Shown: one piece after another, positions 6,645 to 14,900 of the stretch | Layout of the letters: every line of letters starts with the position of its first letter | Numbering within the stretch: position 1 is the first letter of the stretch | NCBI RefSeq assembly: GCF_016786355.1 | Contig: NZ_JADWYX010000031.1 | Location: forward strand, 1-64,000 | From: Frankia sp. AgB1.9 | GTDB lineage: Bacteria; Actinomycetota; Actinomycetes; Frankiales; Frankiaceae | Reading direction: 5' to 3' | Length of the DNA: 64,000 bases | Notes under the pieces: model-generated | The model's database searches: none | The model's input: only the letters and a program-made list of their open reading frames with translations | What the model was told of the DNA's origin: nothing | Program-made: the position numbers and the translations under genes

Positions 6645-8555
6645 GTGACGACGTCGGAGAGCGCAGCGCTGAACGGGACCGGGTCACGACCGCGGGGTGC
6701 GGCGGTGCCTCCGGGGGACGCGGAGGTCCGCGGCGACGGCTACAAGTGGACCGTGCTGATCAACACGACCATCGGCATCCTGATGGCCACGGTGAACGCG
6801 TCGATCCTGCTGATCGCGTTGCCGGACATCTTTCGCGGGATCGGCATCGATCCGCTGGCTCCGGGCAACACCTCGTACTTCCTGTGGATCCTGATGGGCT
6901 TCATGCTCGTCACGTCGGTGCTGGTGGTGAGCCTCGGCCGGGTCGGCGACATGTTCGGCCGGGTGCGCTGCTACAACCTCGGCTTCGCGGTGTTCACGGC
7001 CGCGTCGATCCTGCTGGCCGTCACCTGGATGCACGGCGACGCGGCGGCACTGTGGATCATCATTGTCCGGGTCGTGCAGGGCGTCGGCGGCGCGATGCTG
7101 ATGGCCAACTCCTCGGCGATCATCACGGACGCCTTCCCGGCGAACGAGCGGGGCTTCGCCATCGGCGTCAACGGTGTCGCGGCGATCTCGGGGTCGTTCC
7201 TCGGGCTGCTGATCGGCGGTCTGCTCGCCCCGATCGAATGGCACCTGGTCTTCATCGTCTCGGTGCCGTTCGGCGTCTTCGGCACCGTGTGGGCGTACGT
7301 GAAGCTCAAGGACAACGGCGTGCGGACCCCGGCGAAGATCGACTGGTGGGGCAACCTGACCTTCGCCGCCGGGCTCATCTCGGTGCTGGTCGGCATCGTC
7401 TACGGCCTGCAGCCCTACGGCGGCCACACGATGGGCTGGACGAACCCGTGGGTGCTCACGGCGATGATCGGCGGCGTCGCCGTGCTGGTCCTGTTCTGCT
7501 TCATCGAGACCCGGGTCAGCGACCCGATGTTCGCCCTGGAGCTTTTCAAGAACCGTGGCTTCACCATGGGCGTGATCGCCGGCCTGCTGGGGGCGCTCGC
7601 CCGTGGTGGCCTGCAGTTCATGTTGATCATCTGGTTGCAGGGCATCTGGCTGCCGCTGCACGGCTACAGCTTCGAGCGGACGCCGCTGTGGGCTGGCATC
7701 TACATGATCCCGATGACGGTCGGCTTCCTGATCTCCGGGCCGATCGCCGGCCGGCTTTCCGACCGCTACGGTGCCCGGCCCTTCGCGACCGTCGGCATGC
7801 TCGTCAGCGCGGCCGGCTTCGGGATCTTCGACGTCATCCCGATCGACTTCAACTACATCGGGTTCGCGCTCGCCCTGATGCTCATCGGGATGTCGATGGG
7901 CCTGTTCGCGGCCCCGAACACCGCGGCCGTGATGAACGGGCTGCCGCCGAACCGGCGGGGCGCCGGCGCCGGCATGCTCAACACGTTCCAGAACTCCGCG
8001 CAGGTGCTCTCGATCGGCGTCTTCTTCACCGTGATCGGCCTGGGGCTCGCGGCCTCGCTGCCGCACACGCTGTTCTCGGGTCTGGCCGCCCAGGGGGTCC
8101 CGGCCGCGAAGGCACACGAGATCGCCGGCATCCCGCCGGTCGGCAGCCTCTTCGCCGCGTTCCTCGGCTACAACCCGATCCAGCAGCTGATCGGCTCGTC
8201 GACGCTGTCGACCCTGCCGCCGGACCGGGCCAGCTACCTGACCGGCCAGGAGTTCTTCCCGCACCTGATCTCCGGTCCGTTCGGCGACGGACTGCACCTC
8301 GCGTTCGCGTTCGCGGCGCTCGCCTGCGTGATCGGCGCGGTGGTCTCCTGGCTGCGCGGCGGCCAGGACCAGCCCGTGCACCGCTCGCTCGCCGTGGAGA
8401 CGGCCGCGGGCCTGGCCGGCGCGGGTGACGCCGCCGCTGCGGAGGCCGGGGCCGGTGGGGTGGGCGGCATCGACCCGGCCGAGGCGACGGACCCGGCCGA
8501 GGCGACGGACGCGGTCGGCGCGCTGGGGCTGCCGGCCGCGAACCCGGCGACATGA
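6645..8555 (+). CDS. MFS drug/proton antiporter, DHA2 (EmrB/QacA) family
   Basis: A 636-residue inner-membrane exporter with about 14 hydrophobic helices. It opens WTVLINTTIGILMATVNASI and carries GRVGDMFGRVR (motif A) after helix 2, RVVQGVGGAML, and GSFLGLLIGGLL (motif C, typical of antiporters). The last ~70 residues are an Ala/Gly/Glu-rich cytoplasmic tail with a PAEATDPAEATDA repeat. The start is GTG at 6645. The downstream MerR gene probably regulates it. The substrate is unknown; drug or metabolite export is the family role. Confidence 0.9.
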   Translation: MTTSESAALNGTGSRPRGAAVPPGDAEVRGDGYKWTVLINTTIGILMATVNASILLIALPDIFRGIGIDPLAPGNTSYFLWILMGFMLVTSVLVVSLGRVGDMFGRVRCYNLGFAVFTAASILLAVTWMHGDAAALWIIIVRVVQGVGGAMLMANSSAIITDAFPANERGFAIGVNGVAAISGSFLGLLIGGLLAPIEWHLVFIVSVPFGVFGTVWAYVKLKDNGVRTPAKIDWWGNLTFAAGLISVLVGIVYGLQPYGGHTMGWTNPWVLTAMIGGVAVLVLFCFIETRVSDPMFALELFKNRGFTMGVIAGLLGALARGGLQFMLIIWLQGIWLPLHGYSFERTPLWAGIYMIPMTVGFLISGPIAGRLSDRYGARPFATVGMLVSAAGFGIFDVIPIDFNYIGFALALMLIGMSMGLFAAPNTAAVMNGLPPNRRGAGAGMLNTFQNSAQVLSIGVFFTVIGLGLAASLPHTLFSGLAAQGVPAAKAHEIAGIPPVGSLFAAFLGYNPIQQLIGSSTLSTLPPDRASYLTGQEFFPHLISGPFGDGLHLAFAFAALACVIGAVVSWLRGGQDQPVHRSLAVETAAGLAGAGDAAAAEAGAGGVGGIDPAEATDPAEATDAVGALGLPAANPAT

Positions 8556-8609
8556 CGACGAACCGGGCGGCGACATGACGACGAACCGGGCGACATGACG
8601 ACCGGGCGG
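8546..8609. repeat. Short tandem repeat across the MFS stop codon
   Basis: GGCGACATGACGACGAACCG occurs at 8546, 8569 and 8589; the last copy is truncated to GGCGACATGACGACCGGG. Units are 20-23 bp. The first copy contains the TGA stop of the MFS gene, so unit loss or gain would not change the protein. The rest of the gap to 8794 shows no gene. Confidence 0.7.
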
Positions 8610-8794
8610 CGCCAGCCGGCGTTACCGCGCCGGCGCCCAGCGCTCGCCGAGGCCGCTCGCCGGGCGGTCAGGCCGACCAACCGCCCGACGCCCGGCGAGG
8701 CCGCTCGCCTGCTGAGCGGGCCTGGCAGGCCGACATGCGGCCCCCGGCGGCGCACAGCGCGCGCTCAGCGCCACCCGCTGGGAATACTTAGGTC

Positions 8795-9355
8795 ATGACG
8801 GACAGTGGGACGATCGCCGCCGTTCGCGGCGACCAGGCCGGCGGCCCGGCCTTAGCCGGGAGTCCCGGTGCAGATACCTCTGCCGCGGCCGATGGCGCGA
8901 CCAACCCCGCCGCCGTCGACGCGGCCGCGGAGCGGGCCCTGCTCGCGATCGGGCCGGCGTCCCGCGAGGTGGGCGTCTCGGTGCGCTCGCTGCGGTACTA
9001 CGAGGAGATGGGCCTGCTCACCCCATCGGGGCGCACCAGCGGCGGGAACCGGCTCTACGGCCCGGACGACCTGGCCCGCGTCCGCCGCATCCGGGAACTG
9101 CAGCAGCTGCTCGGCTTCAACCTGGACGAGGTGCGCGACATCCTCGGCCACGAGGACCGGCTGGCCCGGGTCCGCCAGGACTGGGCGGTGGCGAGCACCG
9201 AGGACCGGGTCCGCCTGCTGGACGAGGCCCGCGAGGTGTACCTGAACCTGCGCGACCAGGTCGAAGGGAAGATCAAGGGCCTGGTCTCGTTCCGCGACGA
9301 GCTGGATGCCCGCGTTGCCCGCAACGACCGGCTCCGCGAGACCCTCCCCGGCTGA
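8795..9355 (+). CDS. MerR-family transcriptional regulator
   Basis: 186 residues. After ~48 low-complexity residues comes a MerR winged helix: SREVGVSVRSLRYYEEMGLL, RTSGGNRLYGPDDLARVRRI, and LLGFNLDEVRDIL. A coiled-coil dimerisation helix and a short C-terminal part follow. There is no cysteine cluster, so a metal sensor is unlikely; a small-molecule sensor is more plausible. A TACTTA -10-like hexamer ends 4 bp before the ATG, which suggests a leaderless transcript. Its position directly after the MFS exporter suggests that it controls export. Confidence 0.9.
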   Translation: MTDSGTIAAVRGDQAGGPALAGSPGADTSAAADGATNPAAVDAAAERALLAIGPASREVGVSVRSLRYYEEMGLLTPSGRTSGGNRLYGPDDLARVRRIRELQQLLGFNLDEVRDILGHEDRLARVRQDWAVASTEDRVRLLDEAREVYLNLRDQVEGKIKGLVSFRDELDARVARNDRLRETLPG

Positions 9356-9563
9356 CAGGCGGGCAGACCGGGTCCGCGGCCCGGCCCGGAACCTCAGACC
9401 AGCGGAAATTCCGTGGACGTCACGGGCCGGGTGTCGTGGACTTGGGACGTCCCGCAACCACCCGCCGCCCAGTGTGAGCGACAGATGCCCGGACCGGACC
9501 CGACGGGGTCGGCCCGGTCTGTGTCGCGCTCCTCGGTGGCCGACGCCGGCTCAGGAGGCTCGC

Positions 9564-10349
9564 GTGACCGCCCCGACGGCCGGCGACTTCGACTACGAGA
9601 CCCATGGCGGCGGCTACGCGCTGCGCCGGCGTACCGACCCGCGCATCGCCGCGTTCGTGCATGCCGCCCTGGGTGACGCGTGCACGGTCGTCAACGTGGG
9701 AGCGGGGGCCGGCTCCTACGAGCCGCTGGGCCGGTGCGTCGTCGCGGTCGAGCCGTCGGCGCGGATGCGGGCGCAGCGCCTCGCCGGCCAGGCCCAGGTC
9801 GTCGCCGCGGTCGCGGAGGCGCTGCCGTTCGCCGACGGTGCGTTCGCCGCGGCGATGGCGACGAACACGGTCCATCAGTGGGCCGACCTGGAGCGCGGCC
9901 TGGGCGAGCTGCGCCGGGTCAGCCGCGGCCCGGTCGTCCTGCTCACCTTCGACGGCGACGCCTTCGACCGGAACTGGCTCGTGGAGTACGTCCCCGAGCT
10001 GGTCGCCTACGAGCAGCGCCGGATGCCCTCGATCGGGCGCATCGTGGCAGCCCTCGGCGGTACGACGGTTGTCACGCCCGTGCCGGTACCGGCCGACTGT
10101 TGCGACGGCTTCATCGAGGCCTTCCTCGGCCGGCCCGAATGCTTCCTCGACCCGATGATCCGGCGGGCCCAGTCCCCGTGGGTCTTCGTCGGGCCCGAGA
10201 TCGTGGCCCGTGGCGTGGCCCAGCTGCGCGCCGACCTGGTGTCCGGCGCCTGGGACCGCCGCCACGCCGCGCTGCGCCTCCAGAACGAGTTCACCGGCGC
10301 CCTGCGCCTGATCACCGCCTACCCCGCGAGTACGCCCGCACGTCCATGA
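9564..10349 (+). CDS. Class I SAM-dependent methyltransferase
   Basis: 261 residues of the Methyltransf_11 type. Motif I is VVNVGAGAGSYEPLG; the acidic residue ending strand 2 is VVAVEPS; LPFADGAFAAAMATNTVHQW is the post-II/III region. A perfect AGGAGG lies 5 nt before GTG 9564, which sets the start; the longer open frame from 9306 overlaps the MerR gene and is rejected. The substrate is unknown. The stop codon TGA (10347-10349) lies inside the family A repeat. Confidence 0.88.
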   Translation: MTAPTAGDFDYETHGGGYALRRRTDPRIAAFVHAALGDACTVVNVGAGAGSYEPLGRCVVAVEPSARMRAQRLAGQAQVVAAVAEALPFADGAFAAAMATNTVHQWADLERGLGELRRVSRGPVVLLTFDGDAFDRNWLVEYVPELVAYEQRRMPSIGRIVAALGGTTVVTPVPVPADCCDGFIEAFLGRPECFLDPMIRRAQSPWVFVGPEIVARGVAQLRADLVSGAWDRRHAALRLQNEFTGALRLITAYPASTPARP

Positions 10350-10421
10350 TCGCCGTTTTGGCCCTCGCGCGGTCGTGATTCCACCCTGATCGCAGCCACC
10401 GGAGGGCCAGGGCGGCGATCA
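10346..10421. repeat. Family A palindromic element, copy 1
   Basis: 76 bp. The left arm ATGATCGCCGTTTTGGCCCTC pairs with GAGGGCCAGGGCGGCGATCA (17 of 20 positions). GATC sites start at 10348 and 10417, 69 bp apart. It lies between two convergent genes and supplies the methyltransferase stop codon. Confidence 0.85.
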
Positions 10422-10432
10422 GGACACGCAGG

Positions 10433-11209
10433 TCAGTCCATGCCGCGGCGTCCCGGCGTCCAGAACGGGTGGGTGAGGACGTTGCGGCGCGGCCAGCCGC
10501 GCTCCTCGACCAGATGGCGGCGCGCGCTCTGGATCGCGCGGGCCTCGCCGGCCAGGTAGGCGATGCCGGGCTCGGCCGGCAGCGGCAGGTCGGCGAGCGC
10601 GGCCGGCAGCCGTGGCGAGTCGGCGGCTGGCGCGCCCTCGCGGTAGACGAAGGTCAGCTCGCCGCCGCGCGGCAGCGGCAGCGCGTCGCCCGGGGTGTCG
10701 TGCTCGACCGCCCCGAACACGGGCGCCGTCGTGGGCGGGGCCCGCAGGATCGCGCCGAAGGCGACCGCGGCGGTGTCGTCCCCGGCGAACAGGTGGTACG
10801 GCGCGTCGGGCTGGGCCACGAGGTGCCCCTCGGGGCCTTTGACCAGGACGCCCCGGCCGGCGGTGGCCTCGCGGGCCCACCGGGCGCCGGGACCGTCGCC
10901 GCCGTGGTCGTAGACGGCGAGGTCGAGCCGGCCGTCGGGGGCGTAGTCCCACACCGAGTAGGTGCGCTTGAGGTCGCGCGGGCTGCGCAGCCAGGAGCCG
11001 GGCACCGAGGGGTCGGCGAGCACGACGCTCACGTGCTGGCCGGGCGTCCAGTCCAGGCCGGCGAGGGCGTCGCCGGTCAGCGTGATCCGGCGGGTGCGGG
11101 CGGCCAGCTGCTCGACGGCCGCCACCTGCGCCCGGTGTAGCACGCGCGCCAGGGGATTGCGCGACGAGCGGCCGGGCCGGGCCGTCGGGGCGGGGGTTGT
11201 CACGTCCAT
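10433..11209 (-). CDS. Siderophore-interacting protein (ViuB/SIP-type ferric reductase)
   Basis: 258 residues. FAD-binding part: TRRITLTGDALAGLDWTPGQHVSV and RDLKRTYSVWDY (FAD contact RxYS/T). NAD(P)H part: HLFAGDDTAAVAFGAIL and PGIAYLAGEARAIQSARRHLVEERG. The family releases iron from ferric siderophores in the cytoplasm by reduction. Start ATG 11209 is preceded by CCGGAGGAGT. It is divergent from an RHH/HTH regulator across a palindrome-rich promoter. No siderophore synthesis or uptake gene lies nearby. Confidence 0.92.
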   Translation of the reverse strand: MDVTTPAPTARPGRSSRNPLARVLHRAQVAAVEQLAARTRRITLTGDALAGLDWTPGQHVSVVLADPSVPGSWLRSPRDLKRTYSVWDYAPDGRLDLAVYDHGGDGPGARWAREATAGRGVLVKGPEGHLVAQPDAPYHLFAGDDTAAVAFGAILRAPPTTAPVFGAVEHDTPGDALPLPRGGELTFVYREGAPAADSPRLPAALADLPLPAEPGIAYLAGEARAIQSARRHLVEERGWPRRNVLTHPFWTPGRRGMD

Positions 11210-11235
11210 GACTCCTCCGGAGGTACGGATCCTGC

Positions 11236-11259
11236 TAGCTAGCTATACGATAGCTATCG
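11236..11259. promoter_or_regulatory. Nested palindromes in a divergent promoter
   Basis: The segment holds TAGCTAT-ACG-ATAGCTA (perfect, 11240-11256) and the overlapping perfect 12-mer CGATAGCTATCG (11248-11259), in a locally A/T-richer patch. It lies between the siderophore-interacting protein gene (minus) and the RHH/HTH gene (plus) and could serve both promoters. It does not match the usual DtxR/IdeR iron box. Confidence 0.5.
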
Positions 11260-11328
11260 ATCGAGTCGGTCCGTGCGGGGGTTGCCCGCATTCGGGGCCG
11301 CTTCGCACGGAAACCTCAGGAGGCCGGG

Positions 11329-11850
11329 ATGACCCCGTCCGAACCGACCAGGGCCGTCTACGTCCGGATGCCGGACAAGCTCGCGCAGAAGCTCGACAAG
11401 GCCGCCGAACGCTTCGGTGTCAGCAAGCGCGACCTGCTCGCCACGCTGGTCTCCGACCACCTCGACATCGAGGGCGACGAGATCGTCTTTCGCCCGCACG
11501 GCCGGGACGGCAACAGCCAGGGCAGGCCCGAGGGCGCGCCCCGGCCCCCGCGTCCGGGTGACCTGTGGCGCAAGCGTTCGAGTGCCGACGACCCGGACGC
11601 AGAAGCGGCCGGGCCGAAGGTGCGGATGAGCAAGGCCGCGGCGCCCGAGCCGGAGGCGCCCGCCGCGCCGTTGAGCGAGGTGCTGACGCTCGAGGAGGCC
11701 GCGGAGCTGGTGCGCGTTCCCGTCGACGACCTACGAACGCTGGTCGAGTCCGGCGAGCTTCCGGCTCGCCGCATCGGCGAGAGCTGGCGCCTCACCCGCA
11801 CCGCGGTTCTCGCCTGGCTGGCCGGCCCAGGCCCGGCCCCGGCCGGCTGA
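11329..11850 (+). CDS. RHH plus excisionase-type HTH DNA-binding protein
   Basis: 173 residues with two DNA-binding parts joined by a Pro/Ala/Asp linker. Residues ~8-45 (RAVYVRMPDKLAQKLDKAAERFGVSKRDLLATLVSDHL) look like a ribbon-helix-helix. Residues ~115-165 (LTLEEAAELVRVPVDDLRTLVESGELPARRIGESWRLTRTAVLAWL) are an HTH_17/excisionase-type domain. The linker contains DLWRKRSSADDP. AGGAGG precedes the ATG. It may regulate the divergent siderophore-interacting gene (inference). Confidence 0.8.
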   Translation: MTPSEPTRAVYVRMPDKLAQKLDKAAERFGVSKRDLLATLVSDHLDIEGDEIVFRPHGRDGNSQGRPEGAPRPPRPGDLWRKRSSADDPDAEAAGPKVRMSKAAAPEPEAPAAPLSEVLTLEEAAELVRVPVDDLRTLVESGELPARRIGESWRLTRTAVLAWLAGPGPAPAG

Positions 11851-11863
11851 CCCGGCTCGCGCG

Positions 11864-12202
11864 TCAGCCCAGCAGGATGGCGACGAGTCCGGTGACGCAC
11901 AGCGCGGCCGTCAGGGCGGCGGTGACGGCCAGGGCGCGGTGGTCCTCGGGGGAGCGGTCGAGGCGGATCGCGGCCACGGTCGAGCGGTAGCGCAGCTGGG
12001 CCCGGCCGACGAGCAGGGCGGTGACGACCAGCGCGATCAGTCCGGGGACGACGAGCGGCGTCCGGCCGTCGAGGGCGGCGTGCAGCAGCAGGGCGCCGTT
12101 GGCGGCGAAGCCGAGGCCGGTGCGCTGCCAGGCGAGATAGGTGCGCTCGCTCTGCATCCCGGAGTCGAGGATCTCGGCGGGGTGCTCCGGCCGGTCGGTC
12201 AT
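11864..12202 (-). CDS. DUF202 small membrane protein
   Basis: 112 residues with three hydrophobic segments. The family hallmark is at the start: ERTYLAWQRTGLGFAANGALL. The function of DUF202/YidH-like proteins is not settled. Its ATG overlaps the TGA of the upstream DUF202 gene by 4 nt (12199-12202), so the two are translated from one mRNA and may form a hetero-oligomer. Confidence 0.85.
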   Translation of the reverse strand: MTDRPEHPAEILDSGMQSERTYLAWQRTGLGFAANGALLLHAALDGRTPLVVPGLIALVVTALLVGRAQLRYRSTVAAIRLDRSPEDHRALAVTAALTAALCVTGLVAILLG

Positions 12203-12606
12203 CGGCGGCCCCGGGCCACGTCGACCAGGATGAACGCCATGGCGCTGATCATGACGACGGAGATGCCCAGGCCGACCAGGCGGGGGAGCAGCGACGGGGG
12301 CAGCGGCGCCCCTTCGCGGATCGCGCGCTCGCGGCGTTCCCAGCGGGTGTAGCTGGTCGCGGCGATCAGGATCGCCAGCACGATCAGCGCGATCCCGAGA
12401 ATGTGACGGGCCCAGCCGATCGAGAAGCTCGGCACGATCTGGACGACCGCGATCCCACCGGCCAACAGCGCCAGCGCGGTGCGGATCCAGGCCAGAAAGG
12501 TGCGTTCGTTCGCCAGGCTGAACCGATAGTCAGGTTCAGTGCCGACGGTGTGCACGGGCGGCTTGCCGCCGCCGGTCTGTCCGGCGTGCCGCCGCAACCA
12601 GTCCAC
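12199..12606 (-). CDS. DUF202/YidH-type membrane protein
   Basis: 135 residues. The cytoplasmic N-terminus is followed by the DUF202 motif DYRFSLANERTFLAWIRTALALLAGGIAV and three predicted membrane helices. It is the longer member of the tandem pair, which is a common two-gene arrangement in Actinobacteria. No biochemical role can be assigned from sequence. Confidence 0.87.
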   Translation of the reverse strand: MDWLRRHAGQTGGGKPPVHTVGTEPDYRFSLANERTFLAWIRTALALLAGGIAVVQIVPSFSIGWARHILGIALIVLAILIAATSYTRWERRERAIREGAPLPPSLLPRLVGLGISVVMISAMAFILVDVARGRR

Positions 12607-12727
12607 GGCGTCAACCTAGCCGGGTCGTTTCGGGCCCGCCTTGGCGAACTTTTCACGTCGGCCAGGTGGGATTTCGGGCATCGCGCCAAGTCCCGGCTTC
12701 CAGGACGGTGCTTCGGGACCGGCGCGG

Positions 12728-14542
12728 CTACAGCCAGGCGGGGTCGGTGTCGAGGGTGGTGCGGTCGAGGCTCGCGAGCAGGTCGAGCTGCGGCGCGGTC
12801 CTGGGCAGCTCGTATCGGTAGAAGAAGCGGGCGGCCGCGCGCTTGCCGTCATAGAACGGCCCCTGCTTGCCGGCGGCGGCGAGCGCCTGCTCCAGCCATA
12901 GCCAGGCGATCACGGCGTGGCCGACCGCCTCGAGGTAGACGCTCGCGTTCGCCAGCGTGACGTCGGGGTCGCCGGCGCCCCACAGCTTCGCCGTGACCTC
13001 GACGACGCGCTCGACGGTCGAGCCGAGCAGGCCGGCGAGCTCGGCCAGCTCGCCGCCCGCGGCCGTCGCCGTGGCCACGGTCGCGTTCATCGCCTCGGCC
13101 AGCGCGGCCAGTCCCGCCCCGCCCCGCAGCGCCACCTTGCGTCCCAGCAGGTCCAGGCCCTGAATGCCGTGCGTGCCCTCATGGATCGGGTTCAGCCGGT
13201 TGTCGCGGAAGTGCAGCTCGACGTCGTACTCGCGGGTGTAGCCGTAGCCGCCGTGGACCTGGATCGCGAGGTTGTTGGCCTCCAGGCACCACTGCGACGG
13301 CCAGCTCTTCACGATCGGGGTGAGCGTGTCCAGCAGCAGGTGGGCCCGGTCGCGCTCCTGCTCCGTCGGCGCGGTCCGCTCGTCGTCCAGCAGCTTCCCG
13401 GCGTAGAGGACGAGCGCGAGCGCCCCCTCCACGTAGGACTTCTGCGCGAGCAGCATCCGCCGCACGTCCGCGTGCTCGATGATCGGGATCTGCGGGGCAC
13501 GGGCGTCCTTGCCGGCCGGCGGGCGGCCCTGCGGGCGGTCCTTGGCGTACTTGAGCGACTTCAGGTAGCCGGTGTAGCCGAGCGCCATCGCGCCCGCGCC
13601 GACCTTGATCCGGGCCTCGTTCATCATCGTGAACATGTACGAAAGGCCCTGGTGCGGCTGGCCGACCAGGTAGCCGACCGCGCCCGGCTCGCCGCCGGGG
13701 GTGTACTTGCCCTCGCCGAAGTTCAGCAGCGTGTTGGTGGTGCCGCGGTAGCCCATCTTGTGGTTCAGGCCGGCGAGGACCACGTCGTTGCGCTCGCCGA
13801 CGGAGCCGTCCGCGTTGACCAGGAACTTCGGGACGACGAACAGACTGATGCCCTTGACGCCGGCCGGGCCGCCGGGGATCTTCGCCAGGACCAGATGGAC
13901 GATGTTCTCACCCAGCTCGTGGTCGCCGGCCGAGATCCACATCTTGTTGCCGAAGACCCGGTAGCTGCCGTCCGGGCGTGGCTCGGCCCTGGTGATGATG
14001 TCCGAAAGCGACGACCCGGCCTGCGGCTCCGACAGGCACATCGTGCCGTGGAAGCGGCCGTCGAGCTGCGGGCGGACGTAGGCGTCGATCTGCTCGGGGC
14101 TGCCGTGCGCGAGCAGCAGGTTCGAGTTGCCGATCGTCAGGAACGGATAGCTGAACGTCGAGACGTTGGCCGCCATCAGCCACGAGAAGCAGGCGTCCGC
14201 GACCACGACGGGCAGCTGCGCGCCGCCGACCTCGGCGTCCATCGTGGCGGCGATCAGCCCGGTCTTCGCGAACACGTCGACGGCCGCCCCGATCTCGGGG
14301 ATCAGGTGCACCCGCTCGCCGTCGAACGTCGGCTCGTTCAGGTCCGAGCGGCGCAGGTGCGGGTAGAAGTGCTCGGTCGCGACCTGCTCGGCGAGGTCAA
14401 GGAGCGCGTCAAACGTCTCCCGGTCGTGCTCGGCGAACCGTTCCCGCGCCGTCAGCGCCGTCACGTCGAGCCACTCGTACAGCAGGAAGTCCAGATCCCG
14501 CCGCGAGAAGATCACTGACTCGGCACTGCCACCTGGCGGCAT
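12728..14542 (-). CDS. Acyl-CoA dehydrogenase
   Basis: 604 residues, the long class with an extra C-terminal domain. N-terminal helical domain, then the FAD/substrate strand CLSEPQAGSSLSDI, then VHGGYGYTREYDVELHFRD and NPIHEGTHGIQGLDLLGRKV, where the Glu in HEGT is the expected catalytic base. FAD-dependent alpha-beta desaturation of an acyl-CoA is the family reaction; chain length cannot be told. ATG 14542 is chosen because GAGGGG lies 6 nt upstream; a TTG at 14548 is too close to that site. There is no electron-transfer flavoprotein gene nearby. Confidence 0.92.
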   Translation of the reverse strand: MPPGGSAESVIFSRRDLDFLLYEWLDVTALTARERFAEHDRETFDALLDLAEQVATEHFYPHLRRSDLNEPTFDGERVHLIPEIGAAVDVFAKTGLIAATMDAEVGGAQLPVVVADACFSWLMAANVSTFSYPFLTIGNSNLLLAHGSPEQIDAYVRPQLDGRFHGTMCLSEPQAGSSLSDIITRAEPRPDGSYRVFGNKMWISAGDHELGENIVHLVLAKIPGGPAGVKGISLFVVPKFLVNADGSVGERNDVVLAGLNHKMGYRGTTNTLLNFGEGKYTPGGEPGAVGYLVGQPHQGLSYMFTMMNEARIKVGAGAMALGYTGYLKSLKYAKDRPQGRPPAGKDARAPQIPIIEHADVRRMLLAQKSYVEGALALVLYAGKLLDDERTAPTEQERDRAHLLLDTLTPIVKSWPSQWCLEANNLAIQVHGGYGYTREYDVELHFRDNRLNPIHEGTHGIQGLDLLGRKVALRGGAGLAALAEAMNATVATATAAGGELAELAGLLGSTVERVVEVTAKLWGAGDPDVTLANASVYLEAVGHAVIAWLWLEQALAAAGKQGPFYDGKRAAARFFYRYELPRTAPQLDLLASLDRTTLDTDPAWL

Positions 14543-14668
14543 GGACAACCCCTCGCGGCACTCGAAGACGGCCCGGACAGCCGGTCGGCCGGCCCAGCGC
14601 TCGGCCGCCGCCCGGGACCAGTTTTATCCAGTATCCAATGATGTGCCCCGCTGCCGCGACCGCTGGGG

Positions 14669-14896
14669 CTAGGCCCTGACCTCGACCGTTCTGATCGTTC
14701 GCCAGGACACGACGACCTGGCCGCCGCCGTCGAGGGGGAGTGCCGTCACCTCGCTCTGGGCGATCCACCCCTGAATCGTCTGGGTCAGCGCGGCGAGCTG
14801 TGCCTTCCAGGGCTCGGCGCTGTCCAGGAGGCCGCTGATGTCGATCCGGTGCTCGATCGTGCCGTCGATGATGAGGGAGACGCCCACGGTTGCCAC
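14669..14896 (-). CDS. Small conserved-type hypothetical protein
   Basis: 75 residues starting MATVGVSLIIDGTIEHRIDI and ending VVVSWRTIRTVEVRA. It is beta-rich with one helix and has no recognised domain. It begins 4 bp after the stop of the gltX-like gene on the same strand, so it is probably the second gene of that operon. No function is proposed. Confidence 0.6.
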   Translation of the reverse strand: MATVGVSLIIDGTIEHRIDISGLLDSAEPWKAQLAALTQTIQGWIAQSEVTALPLDGGGQVVVSWRTIRTVEVRA

Positions 14897-14900
14897 GGCT

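Noticed and set aside
7853-8131. Small minus-strand gene within the MFS transporter
   Set aside because: No ribosome site or homology signal; it lies fully inside a clear membrane protein gene.
9306-9563. Longer N-terminus for the methyltransferase
   Set aside because: It would overlap the MerR gene, and a perfect AGGAGG sits before the GTG at 9564.
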